A stretch of 64,000 nt of DNA. Origin: Anadara kagoshimensis (Eukaryota > Mollusca > Bivalvia > Arcoida > Arcidae). Where the stretch lies: positions 22,336,424-22,400,423 of the forward strand of contig CM037870.1 in NCBI GenBank assembly GCA_021292105.1, read 5' to 3'. Positions within the stretch are counted from its first letter, which is position 1. Each line of letters starts with the position of its first letter. This document shows, in pieces, positions 25,001 through 37,609 of the stretch. A model generated the notes under the pieces. That model saw only the letters and a program-made list of their open reading frames with translations. It did not search any database and was not told the DNA's origin. Position numbers and translations under genes: made by a program.

Positions 25001-25722
25001 ACAATGGACTTATCAAATACTATACATGGACTGTACAATGGACTTATCAAATACTATACATGGACTGTACAATGGACTTATCAAATACTGTACATGGACT
25101 GGACAATAGAGTTATCAAATACTGTACATGGACTGGACAATGGACTTATCAAATACTGTACATGGACTGGACAATGGACTTACCAAATACTGTGCATGGA
25201 CTTATCAAATATTGTACATGGACTAATCAAATACTGTGCATGGACTTATCAAATACTGTGCATGTGCATGGACTTATCAAATACTGTACATGGACTTACC
25301 AAATACTGTACATGGACTTACCAAATACTGTACATGGACTTATCAAATACTGTGCATGGACTTATCAAATACTGTGCATGGACTTATCAAATACTGTGCA
25401 TGGACTTATCAAATACTGTACATGGACTTATCAAATACTGTGCATGGACTAATCAAATACTGTACATGGACTTATCAAATACTGTACATGGACTTATCAA
25501 ATACTGTGCATGGACTTATCAAATACTGTGCATGGACTTATCAAATACTGTACATGGACTAATCAAATACTGTACATGGACTTACCAAATACTGTACATG
25601 GACTTACCAAATACTGTACATGGACTTATCAAATACTGTACATGGACTTATCAAATACTGTACATGGACTTATCAAATACTGTGCATGGACTTATCAAAT
25701 ACTGTACATGGACTTATCAAAA
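22100..25722. repeat. 22/33-bp minisatellite array built from 11-bp modules
   Basis: Two 11-bp modules alternate: A = cttatcaaata and B = ctgtacatgga. AB makes a 22-bp unit. ABB' with B' = ctgtatatgga (later ctgtacaatgg or ctgcacatgga) makes a 33-bp unit. About 135 units in all. Left of about 23800 the copies are almost uniform and carry a marker variant (actgtgcatgg) at 22381, 22931, 23206, 23437 and 23668, with spacings of 550, 275, 231 and 231, all multiples of 11. From 23800 to 25190 a 34-bp form with one extra base (tgtacaatgg) dominates. After 25190 only 22-bp units remain, with 'gcatgg' variants. Long frames in all three phases follow from the stop-free monomers. Confidence 0.97.
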
Positions 25723-25824
25723 TGTCAGTTTTAATGCAGGCACACACAAATACACACACTAATCAGTTATATGTGTCATTTCTAAATATAATAGATTGTT
25801 TGGAGGCATATAACAAATGATTGT

Positions 25825-28072
25825 AATATCTATGTATAAGTTAATATTAGATTACCCTGCTATCATAGGCACATATAGGGAGGGCAAGTCAATATCTATG
25901 TATAAGTTAATATAAGATTACCCTGCTATCATAGGCACATATAGGGAGGGCAAGTCAATATCTGTGTATAAGTTAATATAAGATTACCCTGCTATCATAG
26001 GCACATATAGGGAGGACAAGTCAATATCTATGTATAAGTTAATATAAGATTACCCTGCTATCATAGGCACATATAGGGAGGGCAAGTAAATATCTATGTA
26101 TAAGTTAATATAAGATTACCCTGCTATCATAGGCACATATAGGGAGGGCAAGTCAATATCTATGTATAAGTTAATATAAGATTACCCTGCTATCATAGGC
26201 ACATATAGGGAGGGCAAGTCAATATCTATGTATAAGTTAATATAAGATTACCCTGCTATCATAGGCACATATAGGGAGGGCAAGTCAATATCTATGTATA
26301 AGTTAATATAAGATTACCCTGCTATCATAGGCACATATAGGGAGGGCAAGTCAATATCTATGTATAAGTTAATATAAGATTACCCTGCTATCATAGGCAC
26401 ATATAGGGAGGGCGAGTCAATATCTATGTATAAGTTAATATAAGATTACCCTGCTATCATAGGCACATATAGGGAGGACAAGTCAATATCTATGTATAAG
26501 TTAATATAAGATTACCCTGCTATCATAGGCACATATAGGGAGGACAAGTCAATATCTATGTATAAGTTAATATAAGATTACCCTGCTATCATAGGCACAT
26601 ATAGGGAGGACAAGTCAATATCTATGTATAAGTTAATATAAGATTACCCAGCTATCATAGGCACATATAGGGAGGGCAAGTCAATATCTATGTATAAGTT
26701 AATATAAGATTACCCTGCTATCATAGGCACATATAGGGAGGGCGAGTCAATATCTATGTATAAGTTAATATAAGATTACCCTGCTATCATAGGCACATAT
26801 AGGGAGGGCGAGTCAATATCTATGTATAAGTTAATATAAGATTACCCTGCTATCATAGGCACATATAGGGAGGACAAGTCAATATCTATGTATAAGTTAA
26901 TATAAGATTACCCAGCTATCATAGGCACATATAGGGAGGGCAAGTCAATATCTATGTATAAGTTAATATAAGATTACCCTGCTATCATAGGCACATATAG
27001 GGAGGGCAAGTCAATATCTATGTATAAGTTAATATAAGATTACCCTGCTATCATAGGCACATATAGGGAGGGCAAGTCAATATCTATGTATAAGTTAATA
27101 TAAGATTACCCTGCTATCATAGGCACATATAGGGAGGGCAAGTCAATATCTATGTATAAGTTAATATAAGATTACCCTGCTATCATAGGCACATATAGGG
27201 AGGGCGAGTCAATATCTATGTATAAGTTAATATAAGATTACCCTGCTATCATAGGCACATATAGGGAGGGCAAGTCAATATCTATGTATAAGTTAATATA
27301 AGATTACCCAGCTATCATAGGCACATATAGGGAGGGCAAGTCAATATCTATGTATAAGTTAATATAAGATTACCCTGCTATCATAGGCACATATAGGGAG
27401 GACAAGTCAATATCTATGTATAAGTTAATATAAGATTACCCTGCTATCATAGGCACATATAGGGAGGGCGAGTCAATATCTATGTATAAGTTAATATAAG
27501 ATTGCCCAGCTATCATAGGCACATATAGGGAGGGCAAGTCAATATCTATGTATAAGTTAATATAAGATTACCCTGCTATCATAGGCACATATAGGGAGGG
27601 CAAGTCAATATCTATGTATAAGTTAATATAAGATTACCCAGCTATCATAGGCACATATAGGGAGGGCAAGTCAATATCTATGTATAAGTTAATATAAGAT
27701 TACCCTGCTATCATAGGCACATATAGGGAGGGCAAGTCAATATCTATGTATAAGTTAATATAAGATTACCCTGCTATCATAGGCACATATAGGGAGGACA
27801 AGTCAATATCTATGTATAAGTTAATATAAGATTACCCAGCTATCATAGGCACATATAGGGAGGGCAAGTCAATATCTATGTATAAGTTAATATAAGATTA
27901 CCCAGCTATCATAGGCACATATAGGGAGGGCAAGTCAATATCTATGTATAAGTTAATATAAGATTGCCCAGCTATCATAGGCACATATAGGGAGGGCAAG
28001 TCAATATCTATGTATAAGTTAATATAAGATTACCCTGCTATCATAGGCACAATCATATAGGGAGGGCAAGTC
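25825..28072. repeat. 66-bp satellite-like array, highly homogeneous
   Basis: Thirty-four copies of a 66-bp unit (tcaatatctatgtataagtt, aatataagattaccctgcta, tcataggcacatatagggag, ggcaag). Nearly all copies are exactly 66 bp; only the last carries a small insertion (cacaatcatatag). Variation is limited to a few sites: ccctg/cccag, attacc/attgcc, and ggcaag/ggcgag/gacaag. Such homogeneity suggests recent expansion or strong homogenisation. It starts about 100 bp after the previous array ends. Confidence 0.97.
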
Positions 28073-31069
28073 ATTTATGGCTAACAAATGTCAACAAGTT
28101 TCTTGTACTGATATGGTTACATGTTGCTTTGTAATTTGCCCATTGTAGTGTGATTTGATCTACTGTTTTCTCAGAAAAATTGATACTTTTGTAGTGGAAT
28201 CAAGCTAATTATGATATACATAAAAAGCTATAATTTATAGATTCTGAAAGGATTTTTCCTTTCTATGCTAGCTAGCTTAGTGATTGTGTAGTAGATCTAG
28301 TCCTGACCAATATAACATCAGAACTTTACTGAGCATGGGGATGTTTTCAATTTCTGGTTGAACAGAGGGGCAGGCCAAAAGTTTTTTTATTATTGCCCTT
28401 TTAACTGTTCTGTTAAATTTGTTAGTTAACTGTTAGAAACTGTAAAGGTTCTAGTTGTACATTTGCCATGATTTACAGCAGAATAAAAACCACACTAATA
28501 TATATCTCAGCTTGAATACAGCTGAAGAAAACAGTTCAGTTCAGTTTATGACAATTAACTCTAGTAATTCACTCAAGTTATTTATTCCTTGATTAACAGA
28601 AATAACTTTTATTATTAAATAATTTTTCAGTTTTTTATGCCAATTCATTCACATTAGTTATTTTATGTCTTTATTCATTTTTTGATTAACCGTTATAACT
28701 AATTATTTATTGATTTACCAGTGATAGGTTAACTTACTTCTTGATAGGGACTATAATTGTTCTTAAATGTATATATAATACTATAATTAAAAGTGGGAGA
28801 AACAGGATGACCCTGTGTCAGTACAGGAATGGATCCAGAGATTAGGACTATTTAAGATAGTAAATACATAGTTAATTATTAGCCAAATGTTCCTAATATG
28901 AATGTAAATCTTTTAAATTATCACAGAATTGTAAATATTTGTAGTGATTTTTATAATAATTGTTTTTTGTAAGCATTTTTGAATTTTGAACTGAAAAAAT
29001 AAAAACCAACATATACTTATAAGGCTATACATGAGAAAAGTGTGATTATTAAAACTGGCTTGTCTGAATTGAGTGGGATCACTGCAGGATTATCACGTCT
29101 AATGGACAAGATGACCAATCATAGATGAATGTTATATGTTTTAGTTCTATGACTAAGACTGTATTGTACTTTAGTGAACTAAAATATTCAAGTTAGTTAA
29201 TTTTCACAATGGGTAACATTTAAATTTATTCACATAGTTTGTTTGATGACATCAATGACAAGTACCTTGTATCAAATTTATATATACACTATAGTTTTAT
29301 TTTCACATTTTGAGAATCTTGCAATCCATGCTTTAATAAGATTGATGCAGAGTTAACAGTATAGTGGTCGACTTAAATTATAAAATTTTGAAGTATGGAA
29401 AATGCAATTTATTTTTGAATTTGTTTTTATAAATGGTGATTTAGCTTCATCTTATACTAGTATATAGTATCATAAATTTATCTATTAATAGCTTCATTTA
29501 TACCAATAATTATAACAGAAAATAAAGCACTTAAGTATGTGAAAGTTGAAACTTAAATCTAAATTTTAACATTAAAAAACAGTATTGCTAAATAGTAGAC
29601 AGACATACTTTGTATATAAATCAGTTACTATAGAAACAGAATTAAGTCTATAGACAAAACTTGTATGTTAATTAATTAACAAGTTTTAGTGGTATATGTA
29701 AATAGTAAATTATCTTACCTTTCCACAATTAACGCTAGTATAAAATTATATTGCTCCAACATAAAAAATCTGTGATAAATATCGTGATAAAGGTATTTCC
29801 TTGGCATGTGCTTATAGAAATGTTGTTTTAGTAGCAACATATACGACCACACTGCAGATTCTATCTTCCTATCATTCTTGTGGAAATATTGATAATACTC
29901 TTACGGCATGTGTATTAAGGAGGTATATATATCATATGACCTAGGCGCTAAGTAGTAGATTATAAGACACTGCCATGGACATTACTAATAGCCTGTCAGT
30001 TTACCAAATTGTCCATAAGATAGCTTCATTTTATCAATCAAATTACACCACATTTACAGCGAGCCTGACCAGCGTTGTTTTGTTTATATAAACTGTAGAG
30101 GCTTACTAAAACTACAAACATTGAGTGTAATGTATGACTTGCAATAAAGAATAATGCAACTAGAGAAAACTGGATTTAATTGATGATTTATTCCATGTTC
30201 ATTTTTAAACTTAAATCAAGGTTTTGGGTGATCTTTCTGGCTTTTTCTTGATGGATCAATATTTAATACAACAGAATCAGTAACTTTAAGGGACTATTAC
30301 AACTACAATGGCAAGTTAAAAAGTACTGACTTCTGTTAAAACAAGATGTGATATACTTGTTACCATGTCAAATAGGAAACTACCGTGTTCACCATATTCT
30401 TTGATATTTATAGTTATTTGATTTCAATATATTATTTATTGAAGTTAAGTGTTTTCCAATGAAAATGTTGATGATTTCAATGCAAGTTTAAAAACATCCC
30501 ATCTGAAATTAAGGAGCAAAACAAGAACAATAACTCCAAATACCTGACAGTTTGACAGTAAATTTAGTTTCAACCATTAAGATATATTAAGTATATAGTG
30601 GTGGTAATATACAGATGTATAATGGTAGTCAGTGATAGAAGGATAGGTAGCATTAATAATTTCTAATGTGAATTAGGTGTAGACAGAAAAAAGCAGACCT
30701 TGTCAGTATGATTTGACTTATCTCATTGTGCAGGATGTGTATTGCTGGGCTTAGATATACTATAGATAATATACCGATATTTAATTCATGTGTTTATTTA
30801 TTGAATTTGTTTCAAATTGACCCATTCTTGACCACTTGATTATCACTATCTATCCCTTCACAGTAATTTTATCTAAAATATTTCACCACAGTGACTTAAA
30901 TATTCTAAATACAGTCATTACAATGAACTATTAAGATAACCATGCTTTGTTTATATTTATATATCTGTCTAGTATACAGTTAATGTGCAATCATTTACAT
31001 AATTATTTTAGGAATGACTTGCATCAACTAAGATTAATTTTTGAAATAAAAAAAAATTAAAACTAGTGA
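28073..31069. other. Unique AT-rich region with weak exon-like patches
   Basis: Single-copy sequence. One exon-like patch at 28794-28859 is listed separately. A 42-codon open stretch follows at about 28998-29136 (contains SELSGITAGLSRLMDKM) without a firm splice context. No element ends recognised. Confidence 0.5.
28794..28859 (+). CDS. Possible internal exon, SAM-like start
   Basis: Twenty-two codons in phase 0, containing DDPVSVQEWIQRLGLFK, between a weak acceptor (taattaaaag) and a donor (ATA/GTAAAT). The pattern of a small residue, then SVQEWI and xxLGL resembles the first helix of SAM domains, but only that fragment is present and I could not find an exon continuing the fold. The composition is markedly more protein-like than its surroundings. 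It could be an exon of a gene extending outside the window, or chance. Confidence 0.28.
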
Positions 31070-32368
31070 AGAAGTGGTTGCTTGAGGTTTTGACTGTAAG
31101 CTCAGTCTGAAAGGTTGCTTGAGGTTATGACTATGCTCAGTCTGAAAGGTTGCTTGAGGTTATGACTATGCTCAGTCTGAAATGTTGCTTCAGGATGTGA
31201 TTTGTAAGCTCAGTATGAAATGTTGCTTGAGGTTGTGACTGTAAGTTCAGTCTGAAATGTTGCTTGAGGTTCTGACTAAGTTAAGTATGAAATGTTGCTT
31301 GAGGTTGTGACTGTAAGTTCAGTCTGGAATGTTGCTTGAGGTTCTGACTAAGTTCAGTATGAAATGTTGCTTGAGGTTGTGACTGTAAGTTCAGTCTGGA
31401 ATGTTGCTTGAGGTTCTGACTAAGTTCAGTATGAAATGTTGCTTGAGGTTGTGACTGTAAGTTCAGTCTGGAATGTTGCTTGAGGTTCTGACTAAGTTCA
31501 GTATGAAATGCTGCTTGAGGTTGTGACTGTAAGCTCAGTCTGGAATGTTGCTTGAGGTTCTGACTAAGTTCAGTATGAAATGTTCCTTGAGGTTGTGACT
31601 GTAAGTTCAGTCTGGAATGTTGCTTGAGGTTCTGACTAAGTTCAGTCTGAAATTTTGCTTGAGGTTCTGACTAAGTACAGCACGAAATGTTCCTTGAGGT
31701 TCTGACTAAGTTCAGTCTGAAATGTTGCTTGAGGTTCTGATCAAGTTCAGTCTGTAATGTTCCTTGAGGTTCTGACTAAGTTCAGTCTGAAATGTTGCTT
31801 GAGGTTCTGATCAAGTTCAGTCTGTAATGTTCCTTGAGGTTCTGACTAAGTTCAGTATGAAATGTTCCTTGAGGTTCTGACTAAGTTCAGTATGAAATGT
31901 TGCTTGAGGTTCTGACTAAGTTCAGTCTGAAATGTTGCTTGAGGTTCTGAGCAAGTTCAGTCTGTAATGTTCCTTGAGGTTCTGACTAAGTTCAGTATGA
32001 AATGTTCCTTGAGGTTCTGACTAAGTTTAGTATGAAATGTTCCTTGAGATTGTCACTAAGTTCAGTATGAAATGTTGCTTGAGGTTGTGACTGTAAGCTC
32101 AGTCTGAAATATTCCTTGAGGTTCTGACTAAGTTCAGTCTGAAATGTTGCTTGAGGTTCTGACTAAGTTCAGCACGAAGTGTTGCTTGAGGTTCTGACTA
32201 AGTTCAGTCTGTAATGTTCCTTGAGGTTCTGACTAAGTTCAGTCTGAAATGTTCCTTGAGGTTCTGACTAAGTTCAGCACGAAATGTTCCTTGAGGTTCT
32301 GAACAAGTTCAGTCTGTAATGTTCCTTGAGGTTCTGACTAAGTTCAGTATGAAATGTTCCTTGAAGTT

Positions 32369-32800
32369 CCAGGGGCGTAGATAGGAGCCAATTATAACCG
32401 AGGCAAAAATTAGAAGCTTCGAAAGCGCTTCAAACCAAAGAGCTCCCCCGAAAAACAAATAAAACAACTTAGTAACTCAAGTTTCACTCAAAATTTTCAT
32501 TGAGTCAGTCGTCGAAAAGACAGCAGTTTATTAACAGTGACTAACATACAAAATGTGGTGGTACCTTTGAAATGAAAAATACGAAATGGTCTTGAAAATT
32601 CAAAACTAATTCTTTAATTTGACACCAAAACTCCTTTTACAACAAGTGAGTAACTCTTTGGTACCTTTAACATAATAATTTCATATTTTGAGTATTAATT
32701 ATTTTTATCCTTTTCTATTTTTTTTCGTGTTTCTGTGAAAAAAATATGATACGACTGATTTTTACCGAGGCAGTTGCCTTATAGTAAGCTACGCCCCTGG
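32369..32800. mobile_element. Small TIR transposon inside the 35-bp array, copy 1
   Basis: It has perfect 12-bp terminal inverted repeats (CCAGGGGCGTAG / CTACGCCCCTGG) and no coding capacity. The terminus resembles hAT-type ends (CAGGGGCG), but the 8-bp target duplication expected for hAT is not visible. Depending on where the ends are drawn, only 3-5 bp (gtt to ggttc) of the array word 'gaggttctgac' appear duplicated. It is a non-autonomous element of unassigned superfamily. Confidence 0.8.
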
Positions 32801-34521
32801 GTTCTGACTAAGTTCAGTATGAAATGTTTGTTGAGGTTGTGACTGTAAGCTCATTCTGAAATTTTGCTTGAGGTTGTCAATCAGTTCAGTATGAAATGTT
32901 GCTTGAGGTTGTCAATCAGTTCAGTCTTGAATGTTGCTTGAAGTTGTCACTAAGTTTAGTCTGATGTGATACTTAAGGGTGTCAATGAGTTCAGTCTTGA
33001 ATGTTGCTTGAGGTTGTCAGTCAGTTCAGTCTGGAATGTTACTTGAGTTTGTCAATCAGTTTAGTCTGGAATGTTGCTTGAGGTTGTCAATCAGTTTAGT
33101 CTGGAATGTTGCTTGAGGTTGTCAATCAGTTTAGTCTGGAATGTTACTTGAAGTTGTCACTAAGTTTAGTCTGATGTGATACTTAAGGGTGTCAATGAGT
33201 TCAGTCTTGAATGTTGCTTGAGGTTGTCAATCAGTTCAGTCTGGAATGTTGCTTGAGGTTGTCAGTCAGTTCAGTCTGGAATGTTACTTGAGTTTGTCAA
33301 TCAGTTTAGTCTGGAATGTTGCTTGAGGTTGTCAATCAGTTTAGTCTGGAATGTTGCTTGACGTTGTCAATCAGTTTAGTCTGGAATGTTGCTTGAGTTT
33401 GTCAATCAGTTTAGTCTGGAATGTTGCTTGAGGTTGTCAATCAGTTTAGTCTGGAATGTTGCTTGAGGTTGTCAATCAGTTCAGTCTGGAATGTTACTTG
33501 AGTTTGTCAATCAGTTTAGTCTGGAATGTTGCTTGAGGTTGTCAATCAGTTTAGTCTGGAATGTTGCTTGAGGTTGTCAATCAGTTTAGTCTGGAATGTT
33601 GCTTGAGGTTGTCAATCAGTTTAGTCTGGAATGTTGCTTGAGGTTGTCAATCAGTTAGTCTGGAATGTTGCTTGAGGTTGTCAATCAGTTTAGTCTGGAA
33701 TGTTGCTTGAGGTTGTCAATCAGTTTAGTCTGGAATGTTGCTTGAGGTTCTGATCAAGTTCAGTCTGTAATGTTCCTTGAGGTTCTGACTAAGTTCAGTA
33801 TGAAATGTTCCTTGAGGTTCTGACTAAGTTCAGTATGAAATGTTGCTTGAGGTTCTGACTAAGTTCAGTCTGAAATTTTGCTTGAGGTTCTGACTAAGTT
33901 CAGCACGAAATGTTCCTTGAGGTTCTGACTAAGTTCAGTCTGAAATGTTCCTTGAGGTTCTGACTAAGTTCAGTATGAAATGTTGCTTGAGGTTCTGACT
34001 AAGTTCAGTCTGAAATTTTGCTTGAGGTTCTGACTAAGTTCAGCACGAAATGTTCCTTGAGGTTCTGACTAAGTTCAGTCTGAAATGTTGCTTGAGGTTC
34101 TGAGCAAGTTCAGTCTGTAATGTTCCTTGAGGTTCTGACTAAGTTCAGTATGAAATGTTCCTTGAGGTTCTGACTAAGTTTAGTATGAAATGTTCCTTGA
34201 GATTGTCACTAAGTTCAGTATGAAATGTTGCTTGAGGTTGTGACTGTAAGCTCAGTCTGAAATGCTCCTTGAGGTTCTGACTAAGTTCAGTCTGAAATGT
34301 TGCTTGAGGTTCTGACTAAGTTCAGCACGAAGTGTTGCTTGAGGTTCTGACTAAGTTCAGTCTGTAATGTTCCTTGAGGTTCTGACTAAGTTCAGTCTGA
34401 AATGTTCCTTGAGGTTCTGACTAAGTTCAGCACGAAATGTTCCTTGAGGTTCTGAACAAGTTCAGTCTGTAATGTTCCTTGAGGTTCTGACTAAGTTCAG
34501 TATGAAATGTTCCTTGAAGTT

Positions 34522-34952
34522 CCAGGGGCGTAGATAGGAGCCAATTATAACCGAGGCAAAAATTAGAAGCTTCGAAAGCGCTTCAAACCAAAGAGCTCCC
34601 CCGAAAAACAAATAAAACAACTTAGTAACTCAAGTTTCACTCAAAATTTTCATTGAGTCAGTCGTCGAAAAGACAGCAGTTTATTAACAGTGACTAACAT
34701 ACAAAATGTGGTGGTACCTTTGAAATGAAAAATACGAAATGGTCTTGAAAATTCAAAACTAATTCTTTAATTTGACACCAAAACTCCTTTTACAACAAGT
34801 GAGTAACTCTTTGGTACCTTTAACATAATAATTTCATATTTTGAGTATTAATTATTTTTATCCTTTTCTATTTTTTTTCGTGTTTCTGTGAAAAAAATAT
34901 GATACGACTGATTTTTACCGAGGCATTTCCTTATAGTAAGCTACGCCCCTGG
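34522..34952. mobile_element. Small TIR transposon inside the 35-bp array, copy 2
   Basis: Identical to copy 1 by eye except near the right end (gaggcatttcc here, gaggcagttgcc in copy 1). It has the same TIRs and the same immediate array flanks on both sides. It therefore arose by duplication of a larger array segment rather than by a second insertion. Confidence 0.85.
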
Positions 34953-37609
34953 GTTCTGACTAAGTTCAGTATGAAATGTTTGTTGAGGTTGTGACTGTAA
35001 GCTCATTCTGAAATTTTGCTTGAGGTTGTCAATCAGTTCAGTATGAAATGTTGCTTGAGGTTGTCAATCAGTTCAGTCTTGAATGTTGCTTGAAGTTGTC
35101 ACTAAGTTTAGTCTGATGTGATACTTAAGGGTGTCAATGAGTTCAGTCTTGAATGTTGCTTGAGGTTGTCAGTCAGTTCAGTCTGGAATGTTACTTGAGT
35201 TTGTCAATCAGTTTAGTCTGGAATGTTGCTTGAGGTTGTCAATCAGTTTAGTCTGGAATGTTGCTTGAGGTTGTCAATCAGTTTAGTCTGGAATGTTACT
35301 TGAAGTTGTCACTAAGTTTAGTCTGATGTGATACTTAAGGGTGTCAATGAGTTCAGTCTGGAATGTTGCTTGAGGTTGTCAATCAGTTCAGTCTGGAATG
35401 TTGCTTGAGGTTGTCAGTCAGTTCAGTCTGGAATGTTGCTTGAGGTTGTCAGTCAGTTTAGTCTGGAATGTTACTTGAGTTTGTCAATCAGTTTAGTCTG
35501 GAATGTTGCTTGAGGTTGTCAATCAGTTTAGTCTGGAATGTTGCTTGACGTTGTCAATCAGTTTAGTCTGGAATGTTGCTTGAGTTTGTCAATCAGTTTA
35601 GTCTGGAATGTTGCTTGAGGTTGTCAATCAGTTTAGTCTGGAATGTTGCTTGAGGTTGTCAATCAGTTCAGTCTGGAATGTTACTTGAGTTTGTCAATCA
35701 GTTTAGTCTGGAATGTTGCTTGAGGTTGTCAATCAGTTTAGTCTGGAATGTTGCTTGAGGTTGTCAGTCAGTTTAGTCTGGAATGTTGCTTGAGGTTGTC
35801 AATCAGTTTAGTCTGGAATGTTGCTTGAGGTTGTCAGTCAGTTCAGTCTGGAATGTTACTTAAGTTTGTCAATCAGTTCAGTCTGGAATGTTGCTTGAGT
35901 TTGTCAATCAGTTCAGTCTGGAATGTTGCTTGAAGTTGTCACTAAGTTTAGTCTGATGTGATACTTAAGGGTGTCAATGAGTTCAGTCTTGAATGTTGCT
36001 TGAGGTTGTCAGTCAGTTCAGTCTGGAATGTTACTTGAGGTTGTCAATCAGTCCCGTCTTGAATGTTGCTTGAGTTTGTCAATCAGTTCAGTCTGGAATG
36101 TTGCTTGAAGTTGTCACTAAGTTTAGTCTGATGTGATACTTAAGGGTGTCAATGAGTTCAGTCTTGAATGTTGCTTGAGGTTGTCAGTCAGTTCAGTCTG
36201 GAATGTTACTTGAGGTTGTCAATCAGTTCAGTCTGGAATGTTGCTTGAAGTTGTCACTAAGTTTAGTCTGATGTGATACTTAAGGGTGTCAATGAGTTCA
36301 GTCTTGAATGTTGCTTGAGGTTGTCAGTCAGTTCAGTCTGGAATGTTACTTGAGGTTGTCAATCAGTTCAGTCTGGAATGTTGCTTGAAGTTGTCACTAA
36401 GTTTAGTCTGATTTGATACTTAAGGGTGTCAATGAGTTCAGTTTTGAATGTTGCTTGAGGTTGTCAGTCAGTTCAGTCTGGAATGTTACTTGAGGTTGTC
36501 AATCAGTTCAGTCTGGAATGTTACTTGAGTTTGTCAATCAGTTCAGTCTGGAATGTTGCTTGAGGTTGTCAATCAGTTCAGTCTGGAATGTTACTTGAGG
36601 TTGTCAATCAGTTCAGTCTGGAATGTTACTTGAGGTTGTCAGTCAGTTCAGTCTGGAATGTTACTTGAGGTTGTCAATCAGTTCAGTCTGGAATGTTGCT
36701 TGAGGTTGTCAATCAGTTCAGTCTGGAATGTTACTTGAGGTTGTCAATCAGTTCAGTCTGGAATGTTACTTGAGGTTGTCAATCAGTTCAGTCTGGAATG
36801 TTACTTGAGGTTGTCAATCAGTTCAGTCTGGAATATTACTTGAGTTTGTCAATCAGTTCAGTCTGGAATGTTGCTTGAGGTTGTCAATCAGTTTAGTCTG
36901 GAATGTTGCTTGAGGTTGTCAATCAGTTTAGTCTGGAATGTTGCTTGAGGTTGTCAATCAGTTCAGTCTGGAATGTTACTTGAGGTTGTCAATCAGTTCA
37001 GTCTGGAATGTTGCTTGAGGTTGTCAATCAGTTTAGTCTGGAATGTTGCTTGAGTTTGTCAATCAGTTTAGTCTGGAATGTTGCTTGAGGTTGTCAATCA
37101 GTTCAGTCTGGAATGTTGCTTGAGTTTGTCAGTCAGTTCAGTCTGGAATGTTACTTGAGGTTGTCAATCAGTTCAGTCTGGAATGTTGCTTGAGGTTGTC
37201 AGTCAGTTCAGTCTGGAATGTTACTTGAGGTTGTCAATGAGTTCAGTCTTGAATGTTGCTTGAAGTTGTCACTAAGTTTAGTCTGATGTGATACTTAAGG
37301 GTGTCAATGAGTTCAGTCTTGAATGTTGCTTGAGGTTGTCAATCAGTTCAGTCTGGAATGTTGCTTGAGGTTGTCAATCAGTCCCGTCTTGAATGTTGCT
37401 TGAGGTTGTCAATCAGTTCCGTCTTGAATGTTGCTTGAAGTTGTCACTAAGTTTAGTCTGATGTGATACTTAAGGTTGTCAATCAGTTCAGTCTTGAATG
37501 TTACTTGAGGTTGTCAATCAGTTCAGTCTGGAATGTTGCTTGAGGTTGTCACTAAGTTCAGTCAGAAATGATGCTTGATGTTGTGAGTATGTTCAGCATG
37601 GAATGTCTG

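Larger units (their letters stand above)
31070..37609. repeat. 35-bp minisatellite array with two embedded transposon copies
   Basis: About 160 copies of a 35-bp unit. Left and centre copies follow ttgcttgaggttctgactaa + gttcagtctgaaatg. Right copies follow ttgcttgaggttgtcaatca + gttcagtctggaatg. A 37-bp form (gtgactgtaagctc) occurs near 31.1-31.6 kb and beside the transposon copies. Two copies of a 432-bp TIR element interrupt the array 2,153 bp apart and their flanks match monomer for monomer, so a segment of about 2.1 kb was duplicated. Further blocks with 'cactaagtttagtctgatgt' recur in the right third (for example near 35940, 36114 and 36248). Confidence 0.97.

Noticed and set aside
22098-25762. 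Frames up to 621 codons (LSNTVHG, YQILYMD, IKYCTWT repeats)
   Set aside because: Same cause: 22- and 33-bp monomers without stops in three phases.
25855-25875. Resemblance of the 66-bp monomer (attaccctgctatca) to the I-SceI homing site
   Set aside because: Only part of the 18-bp site matches and no homing endonuclease or intron is present. Coincidence.
25825-28072. CRISPR-like array
   Set aside because: Units are direct tandem copies with no unique spacers, in a eukaryotic setting.
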